Positions 1 to 10,550 of a DNA stretch of 64,000 nt are shown piece after piece. The notes below the pieces were generated by a model. That model saw only the letters and a list, made by a program, of their open reading frames with translations, searched no databases and had not been told where the DNA came from. The DNA lies in contig NC_134082.1 in the NCBI RefSeq assembly GCF_000715075.1, positions 100,852,399-100,916,398 on the forward strand, in the 5' to 3' direction. Source of the DNA: Nicotiana tabacum. Lineage: Eukaryota; Streptophyta; Magnoliopsida; Solanales; Solanaceae. How positions within the stretch are numbered: the first letter of the stretch is position 1; each line of letters opens with the position of its first letter. The translations under genes and the position numbers were made by a program.

Positions 1-171
1 AGTTGAGTTTTAAAGCTCTAATTCATAATTTAATCCATTTTTCACATAAAAACCTTCCGAAAAATTATATGGACTGCGCACGCAAGTCGAGGAATTATTG
101 ATACCGCTTTTCAAGGTCTTAAAATACCTAGATAGTTATTTAATTTAAAGGTGACATTTTGGGTCATCACA
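1..171 (-). mobile_element. 3' LTR fragment of a decayed Ty3/gypsy element
   Basis: On the minus strand this begins TGTGATGACCC at 171, directly after a purine tract (plus-strand ttctccacct at 172). This is the usual order PPT then LTR start. The rest of the LTR lies outside the window. The plus-strand neighbour contains cgttcgtcctcgaacg, a hallmark of the 3' untranslated end of Solanaceae gypsy elements. No coding content. Confidence 0.6.
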
Positions 172-1190
172 TTCTCCACCTCTAAAACAAACGTTCGTCC
201 TCGAACGTACTAAGAATTATTCTTAGGTTGCCAAATTGACGATTTTACTTTTACACAAATATTCGCGGTTGATCCCACATTACCGCATTCAACATAAGTC
301 TAATAATACCATTTCAATTGAGATTATTTCCTTTATCCATATTTATAAACTTGAAGATCAAATTTCTTACACTCCAATCATTTCCAGAAAGGTCCGATTT
401 TCACGTCAACATATGATATTAGTCTCGACTGGCTATAGAAACTTATGCCTACGCACCCATCAAATATGGGGTATTACATTCTCCCCTACTTAGGGTCATT
501 CGTCCTCAAATGAAAAGTAGAGTTTGTCCTCAAACACATAATGTAACTTATCTCTTTCTTTACACATCTCAATATCCCAAATTTTTCTAACTCCAATTTT
601 TTTTTCCAGAAATTTCTACAGAGTCTCCCCTGTAATTGGGCATATCCACCTGTCGAAGTAACACCAAAACAACTCCTAACAACATGTCCACAACCCAGCA
701 AAGCACCACATAGTATATATCAATAACACTAATCTCCGCATTACAAGCACGACATTATCACAATGATATTCATACAATATTGTTTTTCACCACAAGGACC
801 TCGTCCTTATATAACATCTACCATAGCTTGTAGCCTGGTTTAAATATTTCACATTATATAAAACACGAGGATCTTGTCCTCAACTCTGTACCACAAGTAA
901 TATGCACATCGTGCCAAATTGGAACATTCCATTTTCTTCTTTTGAATAGTTTTCCGTTTAACAAAATCACAACACATAATGATAGACATAGATATCACCA
1001 TCGAATCTCCCAATAGGAGTATTTACATAAGCAGATTTCAGAATTACGAAGCTCACTCATAAGTGGAGCACAATAGGAGGACTTGCCTCGATACTCAGAA
1101 CCAAATCAAGTTAACAAAATTGTTACTTTATAGTAACTCGAGACCGTACTTGTAACGACACCATCTGGTGTTGCGACCTCAGCCATACCA
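172..1190 (-). mobile_element. Noncoding 3' remnants of gypsy elements
   Basis: This holds a second PPT-like junction at about 470-500 (plus-strand gggtattacattctcccctac), so pieces of at least two related minus-strand elements lie end to end. Tracts of the type cattcgtcctc appear near 200 and 500. From 500 to 1190 I see no domain. The pol region that should separate gag from the LTR is missing. Confidence 0.45.
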
Positions 1191-2157
1191 TAGAAAATAT
1201 ATCAACGGCTCGGTCTCCATCTCTGGGAGTCTCACCTCCACCTCTAACATCCTGATCCCTACCTCTGGTTGGTCATGTAAGTAAAGTAGTTACTGTAATG
1301 GGGCAGGTAGACTCAGGGCTTTTACACAATATGTTTCTCTCAAGTCTAGAACAATTTTCTCATGATGTGCCTAGTACCACCACATTCATAACAATCCCTT
1401 TGAGGGTTCAGCTGCTCATACTGAGTCTATGCTAGATAACTAAAATAACCATTATATGAACCTCGTGTCGGTAGTGCATTAAAAGAACTTACTGGAGCAC
1501 CCCGAGTAATTAGATATATTGACTGGGCTGACCAGTTGCCCAAGCCCATATCATAATGATTTATAGTTTTACAGTAGAATCTGCTGAATCCTTTAAAACC
1601 TCGAGACCTCTTGGTCTTCTTAGGTTTTTTTTTATCCAGAACACATTCTAACATTTGCCAATTTCTACCACTAGCCGAAATGAAGCATCAACCTGTAGCT
1701 TCCCGGGTTTTACTGAATTTTAAGATCATAATTGAGTCCTCTAATGAGTCTGTGGACTCACTCTCTGGCTTAGGAACAAAAGTAGGAGTATGATGGCTAA
1801 CTTATTGAACCTGATGACATATTCTGACACTGTCATGGTGACCTGTCACAACCGTTCAGACCACATATTACAGGAATCTGGGAGACAAACTCCTTCAAAA
1901 ACATTTATGAGAACTGAGCTAAGTAGGTGGTGTTGCATTGGCTAGTCTGCCCTCTTCATAGGCTTGCCACAAACACCGACGGCTAATTTCTACTTTTGCT
2001 ATGTTGACTCAACACTGCTGAGCTATCATATTTATTCGTATACTCTTCGATTCTTATTTGGGGTAACTCTTTCCCCCAATTATATACAACGATCACAAAA
2101 GTATAGCTCCATCAAGATAAATCTTGGCACGAACTACATAGTCTAGAAGATCGTCAA
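1190..2157 (-). pseudogene. Decayed gypsy gag with a zinc knuckle
   Basis: Read on the minus strand, 1360-1410 encodes QRDCYECGGTRHIMR, the start of a CCHC zinc knuckle. The last cysteine (NCSRL) follows in a different frame, so one base has been gained or lost there. Upstream (1427-1654) the basic, tyrosine-rich segment ending in SYNGYFSYLA matches the linker before the knuckle in chromovirus Gag. Farther upstream the frame is full of stops. The reading is degenerate throughout and no start codon is credible. The family call rests on the knuckle and linker only. Confidence 0.55.
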
Positions 2158-2295
2158 CCACTGTACTTCCTTTGAAGCACCCAAAATCTGCAACGCCTTC
2201 CTGATGTTCTTTGGAAGGGCAACGTAAGGCTAAGCAACCGATGTCAGTGCGGTTGCTGTCCGCCAATGAGGTCCCCTCCGCATGCTAGACTAGAT
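2158..2295. other. Unassigned junction between two elements
   Basis: This short stretch lies between the gag remnant and the outer end of the next LTR. It may still be degenerate gag. No terminal repeats or target duplication are recognisable. Confidence 0.3.
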
Positions 2296-3014
2296 TGTCA
2301 GTGCCGTGCGGGAAAACCAATTTCACAAGCAATTGCGGAAGCTGAGAGAGAATTGGGTTTTGAATAATGATGATTTTATTGATGAATGAAATGCTGATTA
2401 CAAAAGATGCGATGTCGAGGGGGAGAGACACCAGTACAGAAAATTGATTGCTGAAAATGTTTGATTGCTTGATCCCCCCTAATAATGCTTAAAAAAAATA
2501 AACCAAAGTTGCAAGACTAGTCCTAATAAAGCTGTAGAAGCACACTGAATGAAAATGATGTAAACTAGCCTATAATTACAATGAAAAGGACTTAGTTTAT
2601 TACAATGTAGAACTAAGTCCGATGGCAGCAACTTTGTTTTGCGGGTCAAGGTCTGCGCGTGCCGTGTTGTGGGCGCGCGCGATACTTGCTGTGTTGGCCT
2701 GAGGCTGGGCGCTGGCACTTGGCATCAGGGTCTGTGCACGAGGCGCTGCCGGAATGGTCCTGAGGCTGGGCGCTGGCGAGGCATCAGGATCTGTGCGCGC
2801 GACATTGTCAGGGCGCGCGGTGCTGTTGTCATTGGCCAGCCACTGGGCGTTGGCGAGAGGCATCGGTGGGGCGACAGAGGCGCATGCGCGCTTGTCACTT
2901 GGCGCCGCCAAGACCACGGGGCCGACCATGGTGCTAGGCATTGTGAGGCTTGCTAGGCCGCCATGGGGCGTAGCCAAGGGGTCATGGGGCGTGTCTGGAA
3001 AGCAGCCCATGACA
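2296..3014 (-). repeat. LTR of element B with a GC-rich 5' half
   Basis: The minus-strand LTR starts TGTCATGGGC at 3014, next to the purine tract, and ends in TGACA at 2296, about 719 bp. Positions 2630-3010 are very GC- and CpG-rich (many gcgcgc and ggcgc words) in an otherwise AT-rich window. The 2300-2480 part is ordinary AT-rich LTR sequence. A 136-codon open frame on the minus strand here is a by-product of base composition. It is Ala/Pro-rich, has no known domain, and starts within the LTR. Confidence 0.6.
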
Positions 3015-3028
3015 TTCTCCCCTACCTG
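3015..3028 (-). other. Polypurine tract of element B
   Basis: Minus-strand caggtaggggagaa lies immediately before the LTR start TGTCATG. This is the plus-strand primer site for reverse transcription. Confidence 0.6.
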
Positions 3029-3103
3029 AGTTGGCGCCGTCCTCGGAGCCTTATGATGATGATGATGCTTCTGGTGGTTGTTGGATGGGAGGTCAGCGCC
3101 CCT

Positions 3104-3955
3104 CTATTCTGTGAGAATGCTATTGTAGCAACGCAATGATTTCATGCGGCTGACATGGAAGACTGGATGGATCTTCCACCAGGATGAAGTTTTCACCTGG
3201 TATGTGGACTTCCCAATACGTTTTTCGATGGGCAGGGGCCCGATGTATTTTTGTTGCAAGCGAGGGTCATGGGTCCTCTCTGCAAATAAGTATCTCTTTG
3301 GGATGCATAGCATTACTTTGTCCCCTGTTTGATGTTGGGCAAAGCAAAGCTTTTGTTCGATGAACCTTTTTGCCCACTCTTGGGCTTTGACAAGATAGCT
3401 CCACACTATCCCCATGTTGCGCTCCCATTCGCTCGAGAAGTTGGAAGCTCGAGGAGATTTCGGCATGGTTAATGCATTCACCATTTGAGGGAGAAGCAGT
3501 TGTTGTCCAGTAATAATTTCAAAAGGGCTTTTGTTTGTATGATGGCTCTTTTGAGAATTGAAACACAGTTGAGCAGCATCCAAGAGCTTCACCCAATGCT
3601 TCTGTGATCCGGTTGCAAAGTTGCGGAGATATTCCTCCTGCATGTCATCGAACCAGTCTGTTTGGCCATCCGATGGTGGATGGATGTCTGAGTTGTGACT
3701 CAATGTTGACCCAAAACACCTGAAGAGATGGGTCCAAAAGTTGCTAGTGAAGCGTGAGTCGCGCCTACTAACAATGTCTTTAGGCAGGCCCCAATGTTTG
3801 ACAATGTGCGAGAAGAAGAGTCGAGCTGTATCTTCTGTTGATGCATTTTGCGGGGCTGCTATGAAGGTTGCATAGTTTGAAAACTGATTTATGACAACCA
3901 TGATGGATGCAAGATTACCGATTTGGGGCAATCCCGTGATGAATCTGAAGGAAAC
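3104..3955 (-). pseudogene. Integrase remnant of element B
   Basis: The minus-strand frame 3931-3104 covers the integrase core and C-terminal region. The segment FITGLPQIGNLASIMVVINQ is the start of the core. GLPKDIVSRRDSRF is the second catalytic block. HPPSDGQTDWF is the third, and HPVFHVSRMKS marks the C-terminal end. Each catalytic position seems altered: the Asp before FITG is Phe, the SD of SDRD reads SR, and the Glu of DGQTE reads Asp. The HHCC domain and everything back to the protease are deleted. Non-functional. Confidence 0.7.
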
Positions 3956-3961
3956 ACTTTC

Positions 3962-4630
3962 TCATGGTGTCTGAGAGACATGTAATGGCTGCGACGGTCC
4001 TTTCTGTGATGAGTGATCCGACTTGTCCTTATGGCATGGCTGACAAGTCTTCACACGCTGAGGAGCGTCACCAGTCTCTTGAGGCCGATGACCTGATGGC
4101 TGATTGTTGATTTGAAGGGTAGCCGGAACCAGGGGTTCATGTCTGTTGACTACCTTCTCCAACTGCATGGCCGAGATGTTTTCAGCGGCCATCTTTATGG
4201 GAAAGCATGGTATGGTGCAGGGCTTGGACCCATTTCCTCCCATCATTAGGAGCATGTTGGCATATGGTACCGGTATGGTGTTGGTTTGACTCATGAACTC
4301 CAAACCCACTATGATGTCGAAGTCATCTATGATTGCGATGCGCAGGTCGATGGTTCCTTTGTATGGGCCAAGTTTCACTGGGACATTTGTAGTTGTTCCA
4401 CCCAATGTCTGGGGTGGTGAGTTGATAGCCTTGACGCGGCCTTTGCTCTTTTGCACAACAAGACCCAGGCGCTCTACTTGAGTTGACGACAAGTAGTTGT
4501 GGGTGGCACCCGTGTCTATCAATGCGTGAAGGGGCTTGTCGTTCACTTTCAATTCGACGAATACTAGGGTCCTCGCTTGTTTAGGAGGTCTCTCATCCAT
4601 CTTTCCCTTCCCTTTCCGGAAGATGAAACA
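3962..4630 (-). pseudogene. Gag C-terminus and retropepsin remnant of element B
   Basis: The minus-strand frame includes KVNDKPLHALIDTGATHNYL. DTGAT is the catalytic motif of a retroviral-type aspartic protease, and IDDFDIIVGLEFM is the typical downstream strand of these proteases. The motif itself is intact. The frame loses similarity near 4630, where the plus-strand Tat gag begins, and it ends in a Lys/Ser-rich tail at 3962. Reverse transcriptase, which should follow, is missing. Confidence 0.7.
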
Positions 4631-4635
4631 GATGG

Positions 4636-5686
4636 GCGTGATTGGACCCATCGCTCCCCACCATATGCATCCCGATTCACATGGATTTCAAGCAAATGCT
4701 AGATGTGAATATCATTCAGGTGCCCCGGGGCATAACACGGATGACTGTTGGACTCTAAAAAGAGCTATAGAAAGACTCATCACTGAAAATTTGATTATGG
4801 TAACAAATGGCGAAGAACCTCCCAATGTTACAAACAACCCATTGCCAGCACACAACGATATTCATTTTGTAGGAATGATTGGACGAGATCTAGAATGCAG
4901 GCTGTTTAATCGGGCAGAGATGACCGTGGGAACAATTCAAGAGGGAACCAAATGGGATGTAAGTCCGATCCAAGATGTGCCATTGTTTGTGAAAGTCGCC
5001 CTGAGTTCAGAAAATGTAACTTTATTTGTTCCCAAGGTGACGAGATTGGAAGTTCGCTCTAATGTTCCAAGCCCAAGGTTGTATGTCCTTGGAGGCCACC
5101 CCATCACAAGGCAGAAACAGGGCAGTACAAATGGTATAATAGAGCCGATCATAATCAGACATGCCATGCAACCCCCTGTGACATATACAAAAACCATTCC
5201 TTGGAACTACAACAAAACTGTGATGACGTACAAAGGCAAGGAAATCATAGAAGAAGTGGGGGAAACTGGAGGTTTGACTCGATCAAGGAGGTGTTACTCT
5301 CCAGAGGAGTTGAGGAAGGCCAAGCAAATCAGAGAGGGATAATTGCCAATAAAGAAATCTGTCACGGAAGAAAAGGCAGAAGAGCTTTTGAAAAAGATGA
5401 AAGTCATGACTACTCAATCATTGAACAGCTAAGAAAGGCTCTTGCCCAAATCTCTCTACTATCTCTGCTCCTACACTCAAAAGAGCATGCCCGTGTACTA
5501 ATCAAGACCTTAAACGAGGCACATGTCTCAGAGAAGACCACAGTGAATGACTTGGAGAAGATGGCCAATAGATTTTTCGAGGTAAAGAGAATCTCTTTTA
5601 CTGATGATGAACTTCCCAAGGAAGGAGCCGAGCACAATAGGGCTTTGCACCTGGTCGTCAAATGTGAGGGGCATTATGTAAAGTGA
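4636..5686 (+). pseudogene. Tat-lineage gag, C-terminal part
   Basis: The frame from about 4636 reads HPDSHGFQANARCEYHSGAP then a CW-containing segment, the conserved Cys/His region of Tat Gag, and ALKRAIERL-like helices. The frame opens to 5340. A shift near 5330-5350 moves the coding to another frame, where DYSIIEQLRKALAQISLLSL and DDELPKEGAEHNRALHLVVK continue the protein to 5686. There a TGA sits where CGA (Arg) is expected just before the protease. Confidence 0.75.
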
Positions 5687-6397
5687 GTCATGGTCGATGG
5701 AGGCTCGAATGTAGATGTGTGCTCTCTCTTTACTTTGAAAGGCATGAAGATCAACAAAGATAGAATTCGACCCAGCAATGTTCGCATCCGGGCTTTTGAT
5801 GGTTCAGCGAGAGATACCATTGGGGAGATCAACCTCACTATGACGATTGGGCTGGTTGACTTTGAAATTGTCTTCCAAGTAGTGGACATGGACACTTCTT
5901 ATAACTTTCTTCTTGGAAGGCCATGGATCCATATGGCTCGAGCTGTGCCATCCACATTGCATCAGATGGTCAAGTTTGAACACAATAGGCAAGAGATTAT
6001 TGTTCACGGAGAAGATGAGTCATCCATTTATAAAGACCCATTAATCCCGTGCATTGAGGCCAAGGAAGGGTGTGATTCCATTGTCTATCAAGCTTTTGAA
6101 GTGGTTTCTGTGGACCATGTTGAGGGAGGAAAGCCCATTCTGCATCCTCGTCTTTCCACCACATCTATAATGGTGGTTGTGGTTATGATGAGACAAGGTT
6201 ATGAGCCAGGGAAAGACTTGGGGGCATCATTGCAAGGAATTTCAGAGCCTATTTCTCCGTTCGGTAACCGTGGTACTTTTGGTTTAGGCTTCAGGCCAAC
6301 ACAAGCAGACAAAAACAAATCCAAGCACCACAAAAAGCATGGATGGGTCTTGCAACAACCTATCCCTCACATTTTCTACACTTTTGTCAAGCCATGA
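5687..6397 (+). pseudogene. Tat-lineage retropepsin with G-patch domain
   Basis: The 235-codon frame starts at the protease active-site loop MVDGGSN. Tat proteases often carry D-[NG]-G-S instead of DTGS, so this is probably not a mutation. FLLGRPWIH at residues 73-81 is the conserved C-terminal strand. Residues about 167-205 (RQGYEPGKDLGASLQGISEP) form a G-patch, a glycine-rich RNA-binding or helicase-partner motif known from Ogre/Tat polyproteins. The frame stops at 6397. The same protein seems to continue in another frame to the TAG near 6592 (EVNMIQAGEGTSRADMQ). Confidence 0.75.
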
Positions 6398-6592
6398 CTC
6401 CAAGAGGTTCAAAATTCCTCGGCGCATGCAAACATTGATGAAATTTGCCATGGCCTCAGCCAGATGTTTTCTGAAGTGAATATGATCCAAGCCGGTGAAG
6501 GCACTAGTCGTGCCGATATGCAACTAATTGACCCAGACACCATGCTCACCAACTGGGAAGCAACTCCTCTCCCCACAAGGAAGGAGTCTTGG

Positions 6593-6795
6593 TAGTTTGC
6601 TTTTGCAGCTTCTTTTTTGTATTTTTGGGTTACTTTCAGGGTTGTAATCCAAACATCTCAATGTGATTGTTTTATTTTATTGTTAACCCTTCTATCCTTT
6701 TGAATTCAATGAAATGCATTTCAGTTTCGTATCTTTCCCTCTACCTAATTCCTGTCATTTTATTTCCATTTCAGTTTTGTTAATGCCAGCTTTAA
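6593..6795 (+). other. Noncoding gap between protease and pol; possible intron
   Basis: This is a T-rich stretch with stops in all frames, beginning near ggtagtttgc and ending in tttcagttttgttaatgccag before coding resumes at about 6800. Ogre elements are known to carry an intron between protease and RT. A GT start, a pyrimidine-rich 3' part and terminal AG fit that, but exact splice sites cannot be fixed by eye. Confidence 0.4.
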
Positions 6796-6799
6796 TAAC

Positions 6800-7250
6800 A
6801 TGACATGCATGAGGAATTCACGCCCAGATCTTAAAATGCTGTCTAATATCGAAATAATGCATCAAGAGGTGGAATATGATGAAGATGAGGTTGTTGAGGA
6901 AATAAAAAGAGAGTTGGAACAATTTGAAAACAAGCCTAAGACAAACCTCAATGAAACTGAGCCAATTAATATCGGAAGTCCTGAAGAAATTAAAGAAATG
7001 AAGATAAGCATTCATACCGAATAGAAAACCAGAGATGCCTTGATTCAACTTTTATTTGAATATAGAGATGTGTTTGCTTGGTCTTACGATGATATGTCGG
7101 GTTTAAGTGTCGATCTAGTGGTTCATGATCTTCCTACGTATCCTGATTTTCCACCAGTCCAACAAAAGCAACGAAAATTTAAAACAGATGTGAGTGACAA
7201 AATCAAAGGAAATAATGAAGCAACTGAATGCCAATGTAAGGGGAAACTTA
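6800..7250 (+). pseudogene. Tat-lineage pol N-terminus
   Basis: The frame encodes an acidic linker (EYDEDEVVEEIKRELEQFEN) and then LIQLLFEYRDVFAWSYDDM, the conserved lead-in to Tat reverse transcriptase, and PDFPPVQQKQRKFKTDV. A TAG at 7022-7024 stands between HTE and KTRDAL, where glutamine is usual. Near 7205-7245 the frame is disturbed and the sequence jumps directly to the second half of the RT palm. About 100-150 codons, including the first catalytic Asp region, are deleted. Confidence 0.7.
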
Positions 7251-8643
7251 CATGAGGGCCATGACCACCATTTTTCATGACATGATGCATAAAGAGATTG
7301 AAGTATATGTCGATGATGTCATTATAAAATCAAAGACACAGGCTGATCACGTGTGCAATTTGAAAAAGTTCTTCGAACGGCTTCGAAGGTATGACCTTAA
7401 GCTTAATCCAGCCAAGTGTGCACTTGGGGTTCCATCTGGGAAACTCCTCAGTTTTATAGTCAGCCGAAGAGGCATTGAACTGGATCCATCTAAGATAAAA
7501 TCCATTCAAGATTTTCCACCTCCGAAGAACAAAAAGGAAGTCATGAGTTTACTCGAGAGGTTGAACTACATTAGTAGGTTCACTTCTCAGCTCACAACCA
7601 CATGCGAGCCCATCTTTAAGTTGCTAAAAAAGGATGCCGCTATCAAGTGGACGGACGATTGCCAAAAAGCCTTTGGCAGGATCAAATATTATCTGTCAAA
7701 ACCCTCTGTACTGGTCCCACCTGAACTTGGTAGGCCTTTGTTTTTATATCTATCAGTGATGGATAATTCCTTTGGATGTGTTCTGGGGCAACATGATGCA
7801 ACAGGCAAAAAGGAACAGGCAATCTACTATTTGAGTAAGAAGTTCACCAATTATGAGGTTAAGTACACCCTTTTAGAAAGGACATGTTGTTCCTTGACTT
7901 GGGTCGCTCAGAAGCTGAGACATTATCTTTTGGCCTACACTACTTACCTCATATCCAGAATGGATCCTTTGAAGTACATATTCCAAAAGCCAATGCCCAC
8001 TGGCAGGCTCGCAAAATGGCAAATCCTGCTCACAGAGTTCGACATCATCTATGTCACTCGCACCGCGATGAAAGCACAGGCTTTGGCAGATCATTTGGCA
8101 GAGAATCTAGATGATGATGAGTACAGGCCACTTAGCACATACTTCCCAGACGAAGAGGTCAACTCAATAGAGGAAGTAGTTTCAGACGATCACCCTGTAT
8201 GGAAAATGTATTTTGATGAGTCTGTCAACATCAAAGGAGTTGGGATCGGGGCAATACTCATCTCACCTATTGGACATCATTACCCTACAACATCCCGACT
8301 TTGGTTCTTCTGTACCAATAATATGGCAGAATACGAAGCTTGTATGGGTTTGCAAATGGCCATCAATCTGGATGTGCATGAACTATTGGTTTTGGGAGAT
8401 TCTAACTTGATTATTCGGCAAGCCCAAGGTGAATGGGAGACTCGAGACATCAAGCTCATTCTGTACAGACAATGTGTGCAAGACTTGAGCAAAAGATTCA
8501 GATCCATCGAGTTCAGGTACATTCCCAAGTTTCACAACGAGCTAGCCGATGCCTTGGCCACTTTAGCCTCGATGCTCCCTTATCCAGGCAACACTCATGT
8601 TGACCCACTAAAAATCCAAGTTTGGAATCAACACGGTTACTGA
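7243..8643 (+). pseudogene. Tat-lineage RT C-terminal half, RNase H and archaeal-type RNase H
   Basis: An uninterrupted 463-codon frame. Residues 1-23 are the end of the RT palm with the catalytic box YVDDV at 7306-7320. The RT connection follows (PSKIKSIQDFPPPKNKKEVM). Residues about 155-290 are the Ty3-type RNase H (LFLYLSVMDNSFGCVLGQ). Residues about 320-450 are the second RNase H of the Tat lineage (KMYFDESVN, NNMAEYEACMG, LGDSNLIIRQ, NELADALATLASML). The N-terminal RT half is missing, so no active polymerase can be made. The two RNase H domains look complete. It ends at TGA 8641-8643. Confidence 0.85.
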
Positions 8644-8655
8644 AATACAATTGAG

Positions 8656-9917
8656 ATGGAATCAGATGGTGAACCATGGTATCATGACATCAAACGATTC
8701 CTGAAAACAAGAGAATATCCAGAGCATGCCAAAGGAGATCAAAAAAGAACTATAAGGCGGCTCGCCAATGGTTTCTTCCTGAATGGGGAAATTCTATACA
8801 AGAGGACCCCAGATTTAAACTTGTTGAGATGCATAGGTTGTACAAAAGCAGAGCGGATCATGAGTGAAGTGCATTCAGGGGTATGCGGACCTCACATGAA
8901 TGGATATGTTTTGGAAAAGAAGATTCTGCGGGCAGGGTATTATTGGCTTACTATGGAGCGAGATTGCTTCATATTTGTTCGCAAGTGTCACTAATGCCAG
9001 ATTCATAGTGATCTGATTCACTCGCCTCCTTCGAAGTTGCATCCCATGTCCTTTCCTTGGTCGTTCGTTGCTTGGGGAATGGATGTCATTGGGCCGATCG
9101 AGCCAAAGGCATCAAATGGGCATAGATTCATTTTGGTTCCAATTGATTACTTCACCAAGTGGGTGGAGTCCGTCACTTTCAAAGCAGTCACCAAGAAAGC
9201 AGTGGTAGATTTCGTTCACTCCAACATCTGTCGCTTTGGTATCCCAAAGACCATTATCACTGATAATGCAGCCAATCTAAATAGTCATTTGATGAAGGAG
9301 GTATGCGAACAATTTAAAATCATGCATCGCCAAAAGCCAATGGAACCGTTGAATCGGCAAACAAGAACATCAAGAAGATTCTTCGGAAGATGATCCAAGG
9401 TTCCAGGCAATGGCATGAAAAGCTGCCTTTTGCTCTTTTGGGATACCGCATAACTGTTCGCACATCTGTTGGTGCAACTCCGTATCTGCTTGTATATGGA
9501 ACTGAAGCTGTAATACCCGCTGAAGTCGAAATTCCCTCTCTCCGAATTATTATGGAATCAGAGATTGAAGACACTGAGTGGGTCAAGACCCGATTAGAAC
9601 AACTGATGTTGATTGATGAGAAACGGCTAGCAGCAGTGTGTTTTGGCCAGTTGTACCAGCAAAGAATGGCACGCGCTTACAATAAGAAAGTGCGCCAGGG
9701 GAAGTTTGAGGTAGGCCAGCTGGTGTTGAAATGCATCCTTCCGCACCAGGTGGAAGCTAAAGGAAAGTTCGCCCCGAACTGGCAAGGACCCTACATCATC
9801 AAGAAAGTGTTACCAAAAAGGGCCTTGCACTTGGTAGATGAAGAAGGACGGGTACCAGACATGATATTAACGCAGATGCAGTCAAAAGATATTATGTCTG
9901 ATATATACCTACTGTAG
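8656..9917 (+). pseudogene. Tat-lineage integrase, two breaks
   Basis: The HHCC zinc domain is at about 8870-9005 (EVHSGVCGPHM and CFIFVRKCH). A TAA at 8992-8994 follows CH, where CAA (Gln) is expected before CQ. The core has Asp in AWGMDVIGPIEP (about 9080) and Asp in IPKTIITDNAANL (about 9260). Near 9327 about 18 bases appear lost together with the frame, and the third catalytic residue lies in the shifted frame (TVESANKN). The C-terminal domain (9390-9917) contains LPFALLGYR, GATPYLLVYGTEAVIPAEVE and KFAPNWQGPYI, which is normal for Tat. It ends at TAG 9915-9917. Confidence 0.8.
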
Positions 9918-10367
9918 AATTTCACGCATTGATTTTCGCATATTGAAGTGACAAAGGCTATCATTTGCTCGCTACTCCAAATAGGTGTCACCATTTTGTT
10001 AAGCCTTTTGATCCGTATTTGTCTGCCTATGTACTTGGAAAAAAAAAGTAAAAAAGCCAAAAAGAAAATCCTTGCATTGAACTACGTGAGACCTGATTCC
10101 GAAAGGATACGTAGGCAGCCTTACCCTGGGTTCGGTCACATCAGAACAAAAAACCCATATTCCTAGTACTCCAAAATTGGGGCAGAAGTTTGTTTTATTT
10201 CACGGTTTTTCTGTAAAAAAACGGTTTCCAAGAGTTGTAATTCGTTTCAAGGTTCATTTCGCCTTTTTACCTTTCAAGAGCTTCTAATCGATGTGTTTGA
10301 GAATGTTTGAAGTTCACATGCCAAGGGCGTTGGGTGACCTCCCTCATGAAGTATCTTAGTAAATAAA

Positions 10368-10550
10368 ATGAGAGAGTCTTATCAGTGAAAACGCGTACGG
10401 GCACTATAAGGCAATAGTGAACAAAGAGATGAGAGAGTCTTATTGGTGAAAACCCAGATGGGCACCATAAGGCGACGGTTAGTAGAGAAATGAGAGAGGT
10501 TAGTTAGCGAAAATACATGCAAAGGGCGCTACTAGCCGAATAAGGGTCTT
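10368..10550 (+). repeat. Three 61-bp tandem repeats in the Tat 3' region
   Basis: Units start at 10368, 10429 and 10490 with atgagagag, spaced exactly 61 bp. The first two share gagtctta, gtgaaaac and gggcac[ct]ataaggc. The third is more diverged. A near-identical single unit occurs at about 26882. Confidence 0.85.

Larger units (their letters stand above)
2296..4630 (-). mobile_element. Truncated minus-strand Ty3/gypsy element B
   Basis: Reading right to left: a gag-protease remnant (4651-3962), an integrase remnant (3955-3104), a purine tract (3028-3015) and an LTR (3014-2296). Reverse transcriptase and RNase H are absent, so protease runs straight into the integrase core. The 5' LTR and primer site are gone. 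At about 4630 the element abuts a plus-strand Tat-lineage gag with no target duplication. The integrase resembles small chromoviruses of the Reina/Galadriel type, but I cannot assign the clade firmly. Confidence 0.65.

Noticed and set aside
2600..3010. 136-codon minus-strand frame (and plus-strand frames opposite it)
   Set aside because: It lies wholly in the LTR of element B, is Ala/Pro-rich because of GC-rich DNA, and has frames open on both strands. No domain.
4936..5200. Minus-strand frame of 86 codons with an apparent membrane-like N-terminus
   Set aside because: Shadow of the Tat gag frame.
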